A stretch of DNA of 64,000 nucleotides from assembly GCF_027484505.1 (NCBI RefSeq), contig NZ_JAIXSV010000306.1, forward strand, positions 22,687 to 86,686. Direction: 5' to 3'. The position numbers and the translations under genes are program-made. The number at the start of each line of letters is the position of its first letter. Positions within the stretch are counted from its first letter, which is position 1. This stretch comes from Asticcacaulis sp. Lineage in GTDB: Bacteria; Pseudomonadota; Alphaproteobacteria; Caulobacterales; Caulobacteraceae. Under the pieces are notes generated by a model. It was given only the letters and a program-made list of their open reading frames with translations, made no database searches and was not told the DNA's origin. This document shows positions 1 through 8,723 of the stretch, piece after piece.

Positions 1-386
1 GTCGTGCCGCCCGTCGGAAGGACCATGCCCGTCACCGTGTTGGCATTGCCGGAGCCGGAGAAGATAACGGCACCCGCATTACTATCGACAATCAAATTGG
101 TGAGGCTGTTACCGCTGCTTGAACCGCTTTTATCTGTATTGACAACAGCCACGCCACCGGCGGACGACGCGGAAACCGCCTGAGTGACAATGCTGGTAGC
201 CTCGAAGGTACCAAGCAGGGTGGGTGTGGGGAGGGTGACGGTGTTGGCGCTCGTCGGGACGACTTCCGTGCTCGTGATAGAGGTCACGTTGGAGAAGGTC
301 GTCTGCAGCAGATTGCTAAGCTGATTATTCTCTTCTGCGGTCGTACCCACTGTCGCAATCGTTTGACCGCCAGATATCGTTGCCAT
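1..386 (-). CDS. Ser/Thr-rich surface or secreted protein, N-terminal part (truncated by window edge)
   Basis: The frame opens at the ATG at 384-386 and runs off the left edge without a stop, giving about 128 N-terminal residues. It begins MATISGGQTIATVG and is very rich in Ser, Thr, Gly, Ala, Val and Asn, with no Cys. Stretches such as VDSNAGAVIFSGSGNANTV look like the start of beta-roll or beta-helix repeats. There is no Sec signal peptide, which would fit type I secretion of RTX or S-layer-like proteins. Family membership is inferred from composition only. Placement beside glycosyltransferases makes it a conceivable O-glycosylation target. Upstream (387-576) I see no gene. Confidence 0.6.
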   Translation of the reverse strand, partial: MATISGGQTIATVGTTAEENNQLSNLLQTTFSNVTSITSTEVVPTSANTVTLPTPTLLGTFEATSIVTQAVSASSAGGVAVVNTDKSGSSSGNSLTNLIVDSNAGAVIFSGSGNANTVTGMVLPTGGT

Positions 387-576
387 CACCAACCCCCGTG
401 CTTATCTCTTAAATCCGGCTACCCGGAACAGAACTTCAGGGCAGAGTGCCCAGCCATTTAGGATACAAACTCTTTCAAGTTGTAGCATTCTCGGCCTGAA
501 TGGGCAATGCGCTTAGCAGGCGCAGCACATATGTCGTATGGACTATGACCTTGACGGGCCATGGTAAAACCGGCGC

Positions 577-2322
577 TCAGGCTTGGGTTGCTGCGGCAAC
601 GATGGACAGCGCGGTTGCCACGGAGGCATCCTCAGCGAGGGATGGATCTCCCCAGGCAGTGAATAACAGCCCTGCCTCGCCATGCGCGCCAAGCAGAACA
701 AGCCGAATCAGTGTCAACTTTCGGGCATGGCTGATCGTCGCCGGTGCCTCATCCGCGCGCGGGGTGGTCCAGATCGACCAGAAGGCAGCGCGCACTGTAG
801 CCGTATCCTCTGCCGCTTCGATTGCGGCGAAGGCGGGGGGGATGGAAGGCGGGATGCCCTCCTGAATGATGCGGCGCAGCAAGGTCAGTTCGTCCAGCGT
901 CTCCGGTTCCTGGGGCAGCAGACCCTGCCACAGGATGTTGGGATGCCGTGTCGCCCGCAGATCGTCAATGACCGCCTGGCGCAACTGCCTTCTGAACGAG
1001 AGGGGCAACAGCAAACCGTCGTCGCCTCCCCGTTCGATCATTGTCAGCAGCGGTGCGGCATTGCCCCCGATGCCAATGGATGCCGCGAGATGCAGCCGGA
1101 TGGCCGCCATGGACAGCAGCTCCGTCTCGCCATCCTCGATACCCTGGGGACGGATCGCACGCCGCAGCGAGGCCCCGATCAAGGCAGCCTGTCCCGCATA
1201 AAGGGCGGCAGCCCGTGCATCAGCCTCTGCATTATTGGCCAGGACGGCACGGAAATACAGCAGGCCCGTGATGTTTCCCGGCAGCAGGGCCAACCATCCC
1301 CGTCCATCAATCCCGGCATCCGGAACCTGTAACCCTTCCGGCTTTTCGATATCGATGCCGAAGCGCAGACGCATGGAAACCGCTATTTCTGCATAAAGCG
1401 CCAGGGCCTCATCATTACGCCCGGCATTTACCAGCTCCTTCAAAAGCCGGTACCGCAGGCCCGACAGCAGGGGCGCCACCATGTCCGATGTCGCGATGCG
1501 CCGGCGCAGATAGTCTATATAGCGTTCATCATCCAGATTGCGCAGCGGCGGCAGGGAGGTGTTGGCGGCCAGGGCGCGCAGGGTGGTGCCGTGCACCTCC
1601 ACCCGTACATTGGCGAACCCTGCTTCATTCAGCGCCATCTCCAGCCCCTTGGCGCTGAACAGGGTCAGATGCAGGCCCGGACTGGCAATGGGGATCAGCA
1701 TGCCCGGCGTCGTGCCGGGATTAAGGGCGGCGCCATTGGGGGTGGTCAGGGCGACGATACCCTTGTCCCCCACGGCATGACGCATGGCGGCCAGGAAGGG
1801 GGCCGGTTCGGGAATATGCTCGATCACCTCCGACGCATAGGCAACGTCGAACGGCTCTGTCAGGGGGGTGTCGGTGGTCCAGTAATCGCGGGTGATATCC
1901 AGGCCCAGATAGTCCCGGCCCAGCACGGCCATGCCCGACGGATCATAGCCCTTGGCGGTCCAGCCCAGCACGGTCTGGACATAATCGCTGGGAAAGCCGA
2001 AGCCACCCCCGATCTCCAGCATCCGGCCCTGGCCCGGCTCCATGAAACCCAGCGGTTCCAGCATGGAACGCAGGCCCGCCCCCTGTTCCATATAGTAATG
2101 GACGAAGGTGGTATCGGGTGCCTCGTCCCCCCGGTAATCGGCACCGGCGCGGTCGGTGGAGAAGCGGGAGGCGCAGTTCGGGCATTCCACGATCTGCCAA
2201 TCTGCCCCGCCGGGCCCGACCGCGGGCAGCAGCAGGACCGGCGCATGCGGGCCGGCATCGGCGCAGACCGGGCAGGTTCCGGCGATGGCTTCGCTGGTCT
2301 TATCAGGCCAGATGAACTGCAA
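577..2322 (-). CDS. Class I SAM-dependent methyltransferase with N-terminal zinc-binding motif and long helical C-terminus
   Basis: A 581-residue protein. Residues 17-50 hold two CxxC pairs (C17/C20 and C47/C50), typical of the small zinc ribbon in front of Methyltransf_23-type sugar methyltransferases. The SAM-binding motif I, LEIGGGFGF, lies near residues 102-110, and VIEHIPEP corresponds to the later acidic/post-II motif. After about residue 260 the protein is alpha-rich with no recognised domain, and is unusually long for this family (the MT part is normally 250-400 residues). It lies upstream of the truncated Ser/Thr-rich gene on the same strand and is divergent from the next glycosyltransferase. 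The likely role is methylation of a glycan residue; the substrate is unknown. Confidence 0.75.
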   Translation of the reverse strand: MQFIWPDKTSEAIAGTCPVCADAGPHAPVLLLPAVGPGGADWQIVECPNCASRFSTDRAGADYRGDEAPDTTFVHYYMEQGAGLRSMLEPLGFMEPGQGRMLEIGGGFGFPSDYVQTVLGWTAKGYDPSGMAVLGRDYLGLDITRDYWTTDTPLTEPFDVAYASEVIEHIPEPAPFLAAMRHAVGDKGIVALTTPNGAALNPGTTPGMLIPIASPGLHLTLFSAKGLEMALNEAGFANVRVEVHGTTLRALAANTSLPPLRNLDDERYIDYLRRRIATSDMVAPLLSGLRYRLLKELVNAGRNDEALALYAEIAVSMRLRFGIDIEKPEGLQVPDAGIDGRGWLALLPGNITGLLYFRAVLANNAEADARAAALYAGQAALIGASLRRAIRPQGIEDGETELLSMAAIRLHLAASIGIGGNAAPLLTMIERGGDDGLLLPLSFRRQLRQAVIDDLRATRHPNILWQGLLPQEPETLDELTLLRRIIQEGIPPSIPPAFAAIEAAEDTATVRAAFWSIWTTPRADEAPATISHARKLTLIRLVLLGAHGEAGLLFTAWGDPSLAEDASVATALSIVAAATQA

Positions 2323-2468
2323 GGGTCTACTCCCGCTTCACATAAAGGCAGTCATAAATGGGATGGGCAGCATATGGGCATAGTCTGACGGTGCAAACCA
2401 ATTGTGTCTTGTGGCCTCCCCTTATGTGCGCCACCTTGCGCGCCAGCGCCGGATGTGAATGGACACAC

Positions 2469-3716
2469 ATGTACAAGGTACTGTTTCTACACAACCAGTT
2501 CCCCGGGCAGTTCCTGCATTTGGCCCCGTATCTGGCCCGTCTGCCGGGGGTTCAGGTCGATGCGATGGCCAGCGATCCCGTGCGCGAGCTGGCGGGTGTG
2601 ACCCTGCATCGCTATAGCGTGGATGTCTCTGCTGATAACCGCCCGCACCCCTATCTGATCAAGTCGGATCAGGCCATCTGGCGGGGCCAGGCTGTGCTGG
2701 CCGCCTGTGTGCGGCTGTCCCAAACCGGCTACAGGCCCAATCTGGTGATCGGCCATAATGGCTGGGGCGAGCTGCTCTATCTGAAGGATCTGTGGCCGGA
2801 CGTACCCATCATCGGCTATTGCGAGTTTTATTATCACGGGGTCGGGGTGGATGTCGGGTTCGATCCGCCGGGGCCGGTCAATCTGGATATGCTGGCCCGG
2901 GTCCGCAGCCTGAATGCCCATCATCTGTTGGGTATGGCAGCCATTGACCGGGGGGTCAGCCCCACCCGCTGGCAGCACGACCTGCATCCATCGTTCCTGC
3001 ACCCCAAACTGTCTGTGATCCATGATGGGATTGATACGCAAACCGCCAGCCCCGGTCCCTCCCAGCCCCTGATCCTGCCGGATGGGCGGCGTCTGGAACC
3101 GGGCATGCCGCTGGTCACCTATATCGCCCGCGATCTGGAACCCTATCGCGGCTTTCCCATCATGATGCGGGCCGCCGTCCATCTGTTACGCAGCCGCCCC
3201 GATCTGCGGCTGGTGATTGCCGGCGGCGATGGGGTTTCTTACGGCACCCCCCCGCCGGATGGAGGCACCTGGCGGGCGAAGATGCTGGCCGAACTGGGCG
3301 ATCAACTGCCGTTGGACCGCGTCCATTTCCTTGGCACCATCCCGCATGCGGATTTCATCAATCTGATGCGCCTGTCATCGGCCCATGTTTATCTGACCTA
3401 TCCGTTCGTCCTCAGTTGGTCGATGCTGGAGGCCATGGCCTGCGGGGTCAGCCTTGTTGCGTCCGATACGGCCCCCGTCAGGGAAGTGGTGGAACAGGGC
3501 CGCAACGGCATCCTGGTCCCGTTCCATGACCCGGTTGCGGTCGCAGCGGGCCTGGGGATGGCGTTGGATATGCCGCCCGGTCAGCGTCAGGCGATGCGTC
3601 ATAATGCCCGGCAGACCGTCATCGACCATTATGACTTTAACCGGGCGGTATTGCCGGCCTGGCTTACCATGCTGCAGCGGGAGTTCGGGCTTCCGTATGC
3701 TTCGCCGACAGGATAG
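2469..3716 (+). CDS. Family 4 glycosyltransferase (GT4, Glyco_trans_4_3-type N-terminus)
   Basis: 415 residues from the ATG at 2469. An in-frame upstream extension to 2358 is possible but lacks family similarity, whereas MYKVLFLHNQFPGQFLHL is the classic start of the PF12000-type N-terminal domain. The C-terminal half has GT-B features: an IARDLEPYRGFPIMMRA nucleotide-binding region near residue 217, VIAGGDGVSYG, FLGTIPHADF, and an EAMACGVSLVASDTAPVREV acceptor/donor loop with the conserved E. It is a cytoplasmic or membrane-associated transferase that would add a hexose-type sugar from a nucleotide donor. It precedes the Sel1 gene by 35 bp on the same strand, suggesting co-transcription. Confidence 0.9.
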   Translation: MYKVLFLHNQFPGQFLHLAPYLARLPGVQVDAMASDPVRELAGVTLHRYSVDVSADNRPHPYLIKSDQAIWRGQAVLAACVRLSQTGYRPNLVIGHNGWGELLYLKDLWPDVPIIGYCEFYYHGVGVDVGFDPPGPVNLDMLARVRSLNAHHLLGMAAIDRGVSPTRWQHDLHPSFLHPKLSVIHDGIDTQTASPGPSQPLILPDGRRLEPGMPLVTYIARDLEPYRGFPIMMRAAVHLLRSRPDLRLVIAGGDGVSYGTPPPDGGTWRAKMLAELGDQLPLDRVHFLGTIPHADFINLMRLSSAHVYLTYPFVLSWSMLEAMACGVSLVASDTAPVREVVEQGRNGILVPFHDPVAVAAGLGMALDMPPGQRQAMRHNARQTVIDHYDFNRAVLPAWLTMLQREFGLPYASPTG

Positions 3717-3751
3717 ATCAGAAGCTGGCCCTGCTGCCTGGAACCCTATCA

Positions 3752-5470
3752 ATGACACCCTCTTCTGTATCGCCTCCTGTCTGGCCTCGGTTGCTCAACC
3801 AAGTGTTCGGCACCCCGCATCAGCAGGGTTGTCGGGCGGCTACCCGCGGAAAGCTGTCCAAGGCCGTGGCAATCTGGCACGAAGCGGCCCGGGCGGGCGA
3901 TGCGGATTGCCAATTGGCGCTGGCGGAGGCCCTTTGGCACGGACAGGGCACGCTACCCGATCCGGCTGCGGCGTTGCGCTGGTATGAGCAGGCCGCCCTT
4001 GCGGGACGCCCCCTGGCACAGGCCCGGCTGGCGGCTGCTTATGCGATGGGCATACCGGAAACGAATTTACGGCAAGGCAAGCCTTCTACCGCCTTCGTCA
4101 AGGATAGAAGCAAAGCCCGCCATTGGGCGAAGATGGCAGCCGAACAGGGGTATGTGGACGCACAAGTTCTTCTGGCCTGGCTTTTGAGCCGTGAAGAGGA
4201 TGAGGCGGCACGTGACGTGGTTGGGGCCATTGATTGGTATGGCCGAGCCCTGGATCAGGGCAGTACTGCCGCCATGATCGGGCTGGCAGGGCTGATCAGT
4301 GCTGGTGAAGTGCCCGGCCAGGGGCCGGAGGATGCCTTCGAGCTTTACCGGAAGGCGGCGGATCAAGGGAACAAGACGGCCTTCTACCATCTTGGTGTGT
4401 GTCTCCTGCAGGGAACCGGTGTTGTGGCGGACCCGAAGGAGGCGCAACGCTGGCTGCGTCGTGCGGCGGATGGCGGCATCACGGGTGCCATCCGCCTTCT
4501 GGGCCTGATCTATCTGCGTGGCCTGGGGGGAGAGCCTGTGGATATGGGGCAGGCCGAGACCTGGTTGCGCCGCGGTGCCGTCAAGGGCGACACGGAAAGC
4601 ATGGTGCTGTTGGCCGATCTTCATGCCACCGGTAAGGCAGTGATCGCCAATCAAGCGGAAGCCATCCTCTGGTACGTGACCGCGTCCGATGCTGGGTATG
4701 CGCGGGCCACGACCGCCTTGGCCAAGGCGCACCAGACCGGTCAGGGCGTGCTGGTCGACCATGACCGGGCCATCACCTTGTTTGAGCAGGTGGCGGATGA
4801 GGACCCTGAAGCCCGATTCCAACTGGGCCTATGCCATCTGCTGGGCAAGGGTGTGCCCGTCAACCAGGCCTTGGCGGCGCAGCATCTGCTGAAGGCAGCC
4901 GAGCAGCGACATCCCGACGCCACCTACAATTACGGGGCCTTCCTCTATAACGGTATCGGTGTGCCACAGGACCGGTCGGCCGCGATGGTTTTCTATAATG
5001 CCGCTGCCGAGCTGGGCAGTGCGTCGGGCCAGTACCGCATGGCCCATGCCTATGCAGCGGGCCGGGAAGTGCCCGAAGACCCCGACCGCGCCATCACCCT
5101 GTTCACAGCCGCCGCAGAACAGGAACATCATATCGCGCAGGTCAATCTGGTTCGGATGCTGCTGAAGCATCGACCTGACGACCGTGCAGCAGTCGAAAAG
5201 TGGCGTGAGCGCATGCAGGCGTCAGGTCATGCCAGAACACCGGAGACAGCGACTGTTCTGGCAGAGTTGAAATGGCGCCTGGATCGCGATGCGGAAGGCG
5301 CGCTGGCACTGCTCAGTGCCTTTGTCCCTGAAGGTGACCCGCTGGGGCAGTATGTCCGCGAAATGATCGCAAAGGATAGCCATTCCTTGTCCGCGGACGG
5401 GGGCACACAGGCCCCTAAAAGCCGATTGCCGGGTTCGCGCAAGTCCCGCCGAAACCCTCAACGGCCGTAA
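3752..5470 (+). CDS. Sel1-like repeat protein
   Basis: 572 residues made almost entirely of Sel1-type (TPR-like) alpha-alpha repeats of about 36 residues. Units follow the pattern AxxWYxxAAxxGxxxAxxxLAxxYxxGxGVxxD; about twelve units can be seen between residues 30 and 490. There is no signal peptide or membrane segment. The C-terminus is basic (KSRLPGSRKSRRNPQRP). Sel1 proteins act as protein-interaction scaffolds; in alphaproteobacteria they often sit in exopolysaccharide and surface-signalling loci. The partner here is unknown. The 3' end overlaps the convergent epimerase gene by 13 bp. Confidence 0.85.
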   Translation: MTPSSVSPPVWPRLLNQVFGTPHQQGCRAATRGKLSKAVAIWHEAARAGDADCQLALAEALWHGQGTLPDPAAALRWYEQAALAGRPLAQARLAAAYAMGIPETNLRQGKPSTAFVKDRSKARHWAKMAAEQGYVDAQVLLAWLLSREEDEAARDVVGAIDWYGRALDQGSTAAMIGLAGLISAGEVPGQGPEDAFELYRKAADQGNKTAFYHLGVCLLQGTGVVADPKEAQRWLRRAADGGITGAIRLLGLIYLRGLGGEPVDMGQAETWLRRGAVKGDTESMVLLADLHATGKAVIANQAEAILWYVTASDAGYARATTALAKAHQTGQGVLVDHDRAITLFEQVADEDPEARFQLGLCHLLGKGVPVNQALAAQHLLKAAEQRHPDATYNYGAFLYNGIGVPQDRSAAMVFYNAAAELGSASGQYRMAHAYAAGREVPEDPDRAITLFTAAAEQEHHIAQVNLVRMLLKHRPDDRAAVEKWRERMQASGHARTPETATVLAELKWRLDRDAEGALALLSAFVPEGDPLGQYVREMIAKDSHSLSADGGTQAPKSRLPGSRKSRRNPQRP

Positions 5471-6438
5471 AAATCTCTGAACCAAGCCACGAACCGGGGT
5501 AAGCCATCGGCCAGGCTGATGGTGGGTTCATATCCCAGGTCGCGCCGGCTGCTGTCGATATCAGCGCAGGTACTGGTCACATCCCCCGGCTGCAAAGGGC
5601 GGTAGTTGATCTGTGCCTTCTGCCCCAGCGCCTGCTCGATGATGGCGATCATGTCCGTCAGCTTTTCAGGGCGGTGATTGCCCAGATTGTAGACCACATG
5701 CGGAACCCCGTCCGTATCGGCCGGTGGGACCCGCCGGCTGGCCGCGCAGATGCCGGCGACGATATCGTCGATGAAGGTGAAGTCGCGCCACATCTGCCCA
5801 TCATTGAACACGTCGATGGGACGGCCGGCCAGGATGGCGTCTGTGAAAAGATAAACCGCCATGTCCGGGCGCCCCCAGGGACCATAGACGGTGAAGAAAC
5901 GCAGACCCACAGCCGGAATCTTAAACAGATGGCTGTAGGTATATGTCATCAGCTCATCCGCGCGCTTGGTTGCGGCATAAAGCGAGATAGGCCGGTTGAC
6001 CGCATGGTCGACAGAGAACGGTGTTTCCTTGTTGGCGCCATAGACGGAGGATGAGCTGGCATAAACAAAATTGCGCAGGCCCGGAAGCGCACGGGCCAGT
6101 TCCAGCATCACCACCTGGCCTTGCAGGTTGGATTGCACATAGGCATAGGGATTGATCAGCGAATAGCGCACGCCCGCCTGTGCTGCCAGATGGATGATCT
6201 CCGTGATATCGGGATGCTGGCGGGTGATGAAATCGACAAGCCCGATATCGGCAATATCACGGCGGTAGAAAACGAAGTTCGGACGAGCCTCCAGCCGCCG
6301 AAGCCTCGCTTCCTTCAGCGCAACATCATAATAGTCATTAACGATGTCGATGCCGATGACGGTTTCACCAGCGTCCAGGAGGGCCTGGGCGACGGAAAAG
6401 CCGATAAATCCCGCCACACCCGTCACTAACTTGACCAT
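5458..6438 (-). CDS. NAD-dependent epimerase, UDP-glucuronate 4-epimerase-like
   Basis: An extended short-chain dehydrogenase of about 326 residues. MVKLVTGVAGFIG carries the NAD-binding loop (GxxGFIG, with V in place of the usual second G). HLAAQAGVRYS, SSSSVYG, the YAATK catalytic Tyr/Lys and RFFTVYGPWGRPDMA follow. HLAAQAGVRYS and GPWGRPDMA are hallmarks of UDP-GlcA 4-epimerases that make UDP-GalA. I chose the ATG at 6436-6438, preceded by GTGGA; ATG 6444 and GTG 6450 are in-frame alternatives. It pairs logically with the UDP-glucose dehydrogenase at 30.4 kb, which supplies UDP-GlcA. Confidence 0.85.
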   Translation of the reverse strand: MVKLVTGVAGFIGFSVAQALLDAGETVIGIDIVNDYYDVALKEARLRRLEARPNFVFYRRDIADIGLVDFITRQHPDITEIIHLAAQAGVRYSLINPYAYVQSNLQGQVVMLELARALPGLRNFVYASSSSVYGANKETPFSVDHAVNRPISLYAATKRADELMTYTYSHLFKIPAVGLRFFTVYGPWGRPDMAVYLFTDAILAGRPIDVFNDGQMWRDFTFIDDIVAGICAASRRVPPADTDGVPHVVYNLGNHRPEKLTDMIAIIEQALGQKAQINYRPLQPGDVTSTCADIDSSRRDLGYEPTISLADGLPRFVAWFRDFYGR

Positions 6439-6471
6439 GTCCATATCCACTTATGCCAGCGGCAACTTCGA

Positions 6472-8682
6472 TCAGGCCGACACCCGGCGCAACCGGTCCA
6501 GCAAACGCTGTGTCTCCACAAGCTGCAGGCGGCAGGTTCGCATTTCGTGTTCGATCACATCATGCAGGGAGGAGCCGGGTTTGTTGGTGAAACTGCCGGA
6601 TCGGCCTTCGTTACGGCCAAACAGGACATAGTGGCAATAGCCATCCGGTACGACCCCGGCCAGGACGGCCTCGCGGACGTCGGGGTAAAGCTCCAGATAA
6701 GCCTCTTCGTCGAACTGGGGTTCGTGGGCCGTCTCCTTGAACATCTTATGAAAGGACAGAAGCTCCCGCAGGGAGACCGGCGCATCAACCGGCAGTGCCG
6801 TCAGGAGAGGCAGTATCGCCCGTTGCGCAAGCTGCCCGATCTCGCGTTCCAAGCGGATCGCCACCGGATCGAACCCTTGGACCCCGCCGTCCGCCGCAAG
6901 TGTGGTAATCGCCTCGAACCAGGCATGCTCGTCATTGTCGACAAGGAGACCTGCGGGCAAGCTTCCCAGGACGTGCGCAGGCGACGCGGAATAGACACCA
7001 GGATGCCCACAGGCACCGAACAGTGCCATATCGGCATCGGTGCCAGCCATGGCATCCAGGGCGGCCAACCCCAGGGGGATCACACGTTCTCCACTCATGG
7101 CGAGACGCATGAGAGCCAAGCCATCGGCATCCGCCTGCTGCCGAACGTTGCCGACATGGGCGAAGAAGTCTGCATCGGGCTGCCCGAACCACAGGAGCGG
7201 GATCTTCAGATGCGACACGGCGCGGCTGATCGCGGAAAGAACAGGGCCCTTGGCCGCCCCGAGAGCGAGACCATCCCGCGCATTGATGACCAGAGCCGCC
7301 GCAGCACCATGGCGCGCGGACGGCTGCATCGGCAATTGTACGGTCGGCGGCACGGTCCAACTGCGTCCTACGCCAAGCCGCGAAGCCAAGGCGGAACATA
7401 TCCCCGGATTAGGGGTACAGAACAGCCCGCCGGAAGCGATCAGCCTTGCCAACGGCGCCTTCAGGAAATCAAGGCTGTCGACATAAACCAGGGGCGACCG
7501 CACAGCCAGACGGACGGCTTCTACCATGGCCCACCGCGGATCACCGCAGACCAGCACCATGTCGGCATCGGATGGCATGCCACCCAGCCCATGATGGGAG
7601 AGAACCGGCGATCCATCATCAGCCTGTTCTTCGATCAGGCTGTAACCTGACAGGTCCCCACTGTCGACCAAGCTTGAAAGTAGCGGCAGCAGATGCGCGA
7701 TATGATCGCGCCCCTTGGCGGCCCCCACCACGACAGTGACAGAGCGACCAGCTCCGGCCCTGCGGCCATTGACGCCTCGCATAGCTGGTGCCAACGCCGC
7801 CTGCAGGCCAGCGGCCCAATCATGGTCATGCAGCACGGGCACAAAACGTCCCGCATCCGTGGCCAGCGCCGTGACAATGGTTTCAGTGTCGCCAGCCCCC
7901 AGCCAGTTCATCAGCGGGATATGGTTGCGGGCGCAGATGGCGTGACGAAGAGCGGTCGCTAATACCGGCTCGCCCAGCATAGGGAACGGATCAACGACAA
8001 GGGTGGCGGATGCCAGTATCGTGGTCAGGTCCGCAAGGGAGAGAATGGCCGTTACCTCGCCGCCGCAACCCGGCAGATAGGGTGGGGGGGGCTGGTCGGC
8101 ACTGATGGCCATGTGCGCCAGCCGCACGGTTGCCCCGATAGCGAGCAGACGGTCAACAAGGCCATTGATGGCATCCTGCGCATGGGTCAGCCGCGACAGA
8201 TCCCCAAGGATCAGCACGTCCCGATGTTGCGGTACACGATGCACACGCAATGGGGCAGGACAGTCCGCCGGCAAATTGATGGCGCCGGCGCCGGTCGGCA
8301 GGACAATGGGCATGAGGGCGCCATGCGACAGGTCAAGCGTCAGGCCCGCTGCATGACCTGTCCCCCGGAAGGCTTCGGCCACCCGGTCGGCTTCCTCGCG
8401 GTCCCGGATGGAAGCCAGATCGCCGACACGGAGGAGGTTGGGGAAAATGTAGGGTGGCAATGCCATATGTGCGGGTGACAGCCAGACGGCCGCATCATGT
8501 CGGCGCGAACGCAACGCCGGCACCTGATGTTCCAGCCCGGGCCCCGTCAGCAGGCTGGTCGTAACATCAAGACCGATGCCAGTGAGATATTCCAGAATCT
8601 GGCGCCCACGGCTGCCCATAACCGTGACACCGGTTCCGGCATCCAACGGGGGTTCGGAGGCGAAGACGTGGATACTGCGCAT
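6472..8682 (-). CDS. Large glycosyltransferase-like protein with one C-terminal YPDV/EGR unit
   Basis: About 736 residues, no confident family match for the main body. Two Rossmann-like halves are suggested by segments such as VTVVVGAAKGRDHIAHLLPL and DADMVLVCGDPRWAMVEAV, so a GT-B-like fold is possible. Near the C-terminus is FDEEAYLELYPDVREAV followed by HYVLFGRNEGR, the same short unit found five times in the glycosyltransferase at 27.6-30.1 kb. A short helical tail (RLQLVETQRLLDRLRR) ends the protein. The ATG at 8682 is chosen because AAGGA lies 6 nt upstream; longer in-frame starts at 8688 and 8754 lack this and the last nearly reaches the neighbour. It is the last gene of the minus-strand operon. 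Confidence 0.6.
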   Translation of the reverse strand: MRSIHVFASEPPLDAGTGVTVMGSRGRQILEYLTGIGLDVTTSLLTGPGLEHQVPALRSRRHDAAVWLSPAHMALPPYIFPNLLRVGDLASIRDREEADRVAEAFRGTGHAAGLTLDLSHGALMPIVLPTGAGAINLPADCPAPLRVHRVPQHRDVLILGDLSRLTHAQDAINGLVDRLLAIGATVRLAHMAISADQPPPPYLPGCGGEVTAILSLADLTTILASATLVVDPFPMLGEPVLATALRHAICARNHIPLMNWLGAGDTETIVTALATDAGRFVPVLHDHDWAAGLQAALAPAMRGVNGRRAGAGRSVTVVVGAAKGRDHIAHLLPLLSSLVDSGDLSGYSLIEEQADDGSPVLSHHGLGGMPSDADMVLVCGDPRWAMVEAVRLAVRSPLVYVDSLDFLKAPLARLIASGGLFCTPNPGICSALASRLGVGRSWTVPPTVQLPMQPSARHGAAAALVINARDGLALGAAKGPVLSAISRAVSHLKIPLLWFGQPDADFFAHVGNVRQQADADGLALMRLAMSGERVIPLGLAALDAMAGTDADMALFGACGHPGVYSASPAHVLGSLPAGLLVDNDEHAWFEAITTLAADGGVQGFDPVAIRLEREIGQLAQRAILPLLTALPVDAPVSLRELLSFHKMFKETAHEPQFDEEAYLELYPDVREAVLAGVVPDGYCHYVLFGRNEGRSGSFTNKPGSSLHDVIEHEMRTCRLQLVETQRLLDRLRRVSA

Positions 8683-8723
8683 AGCCATTCCTTGTTTCAC
8701 GGTAACGACGCGGCAAGCCGATA

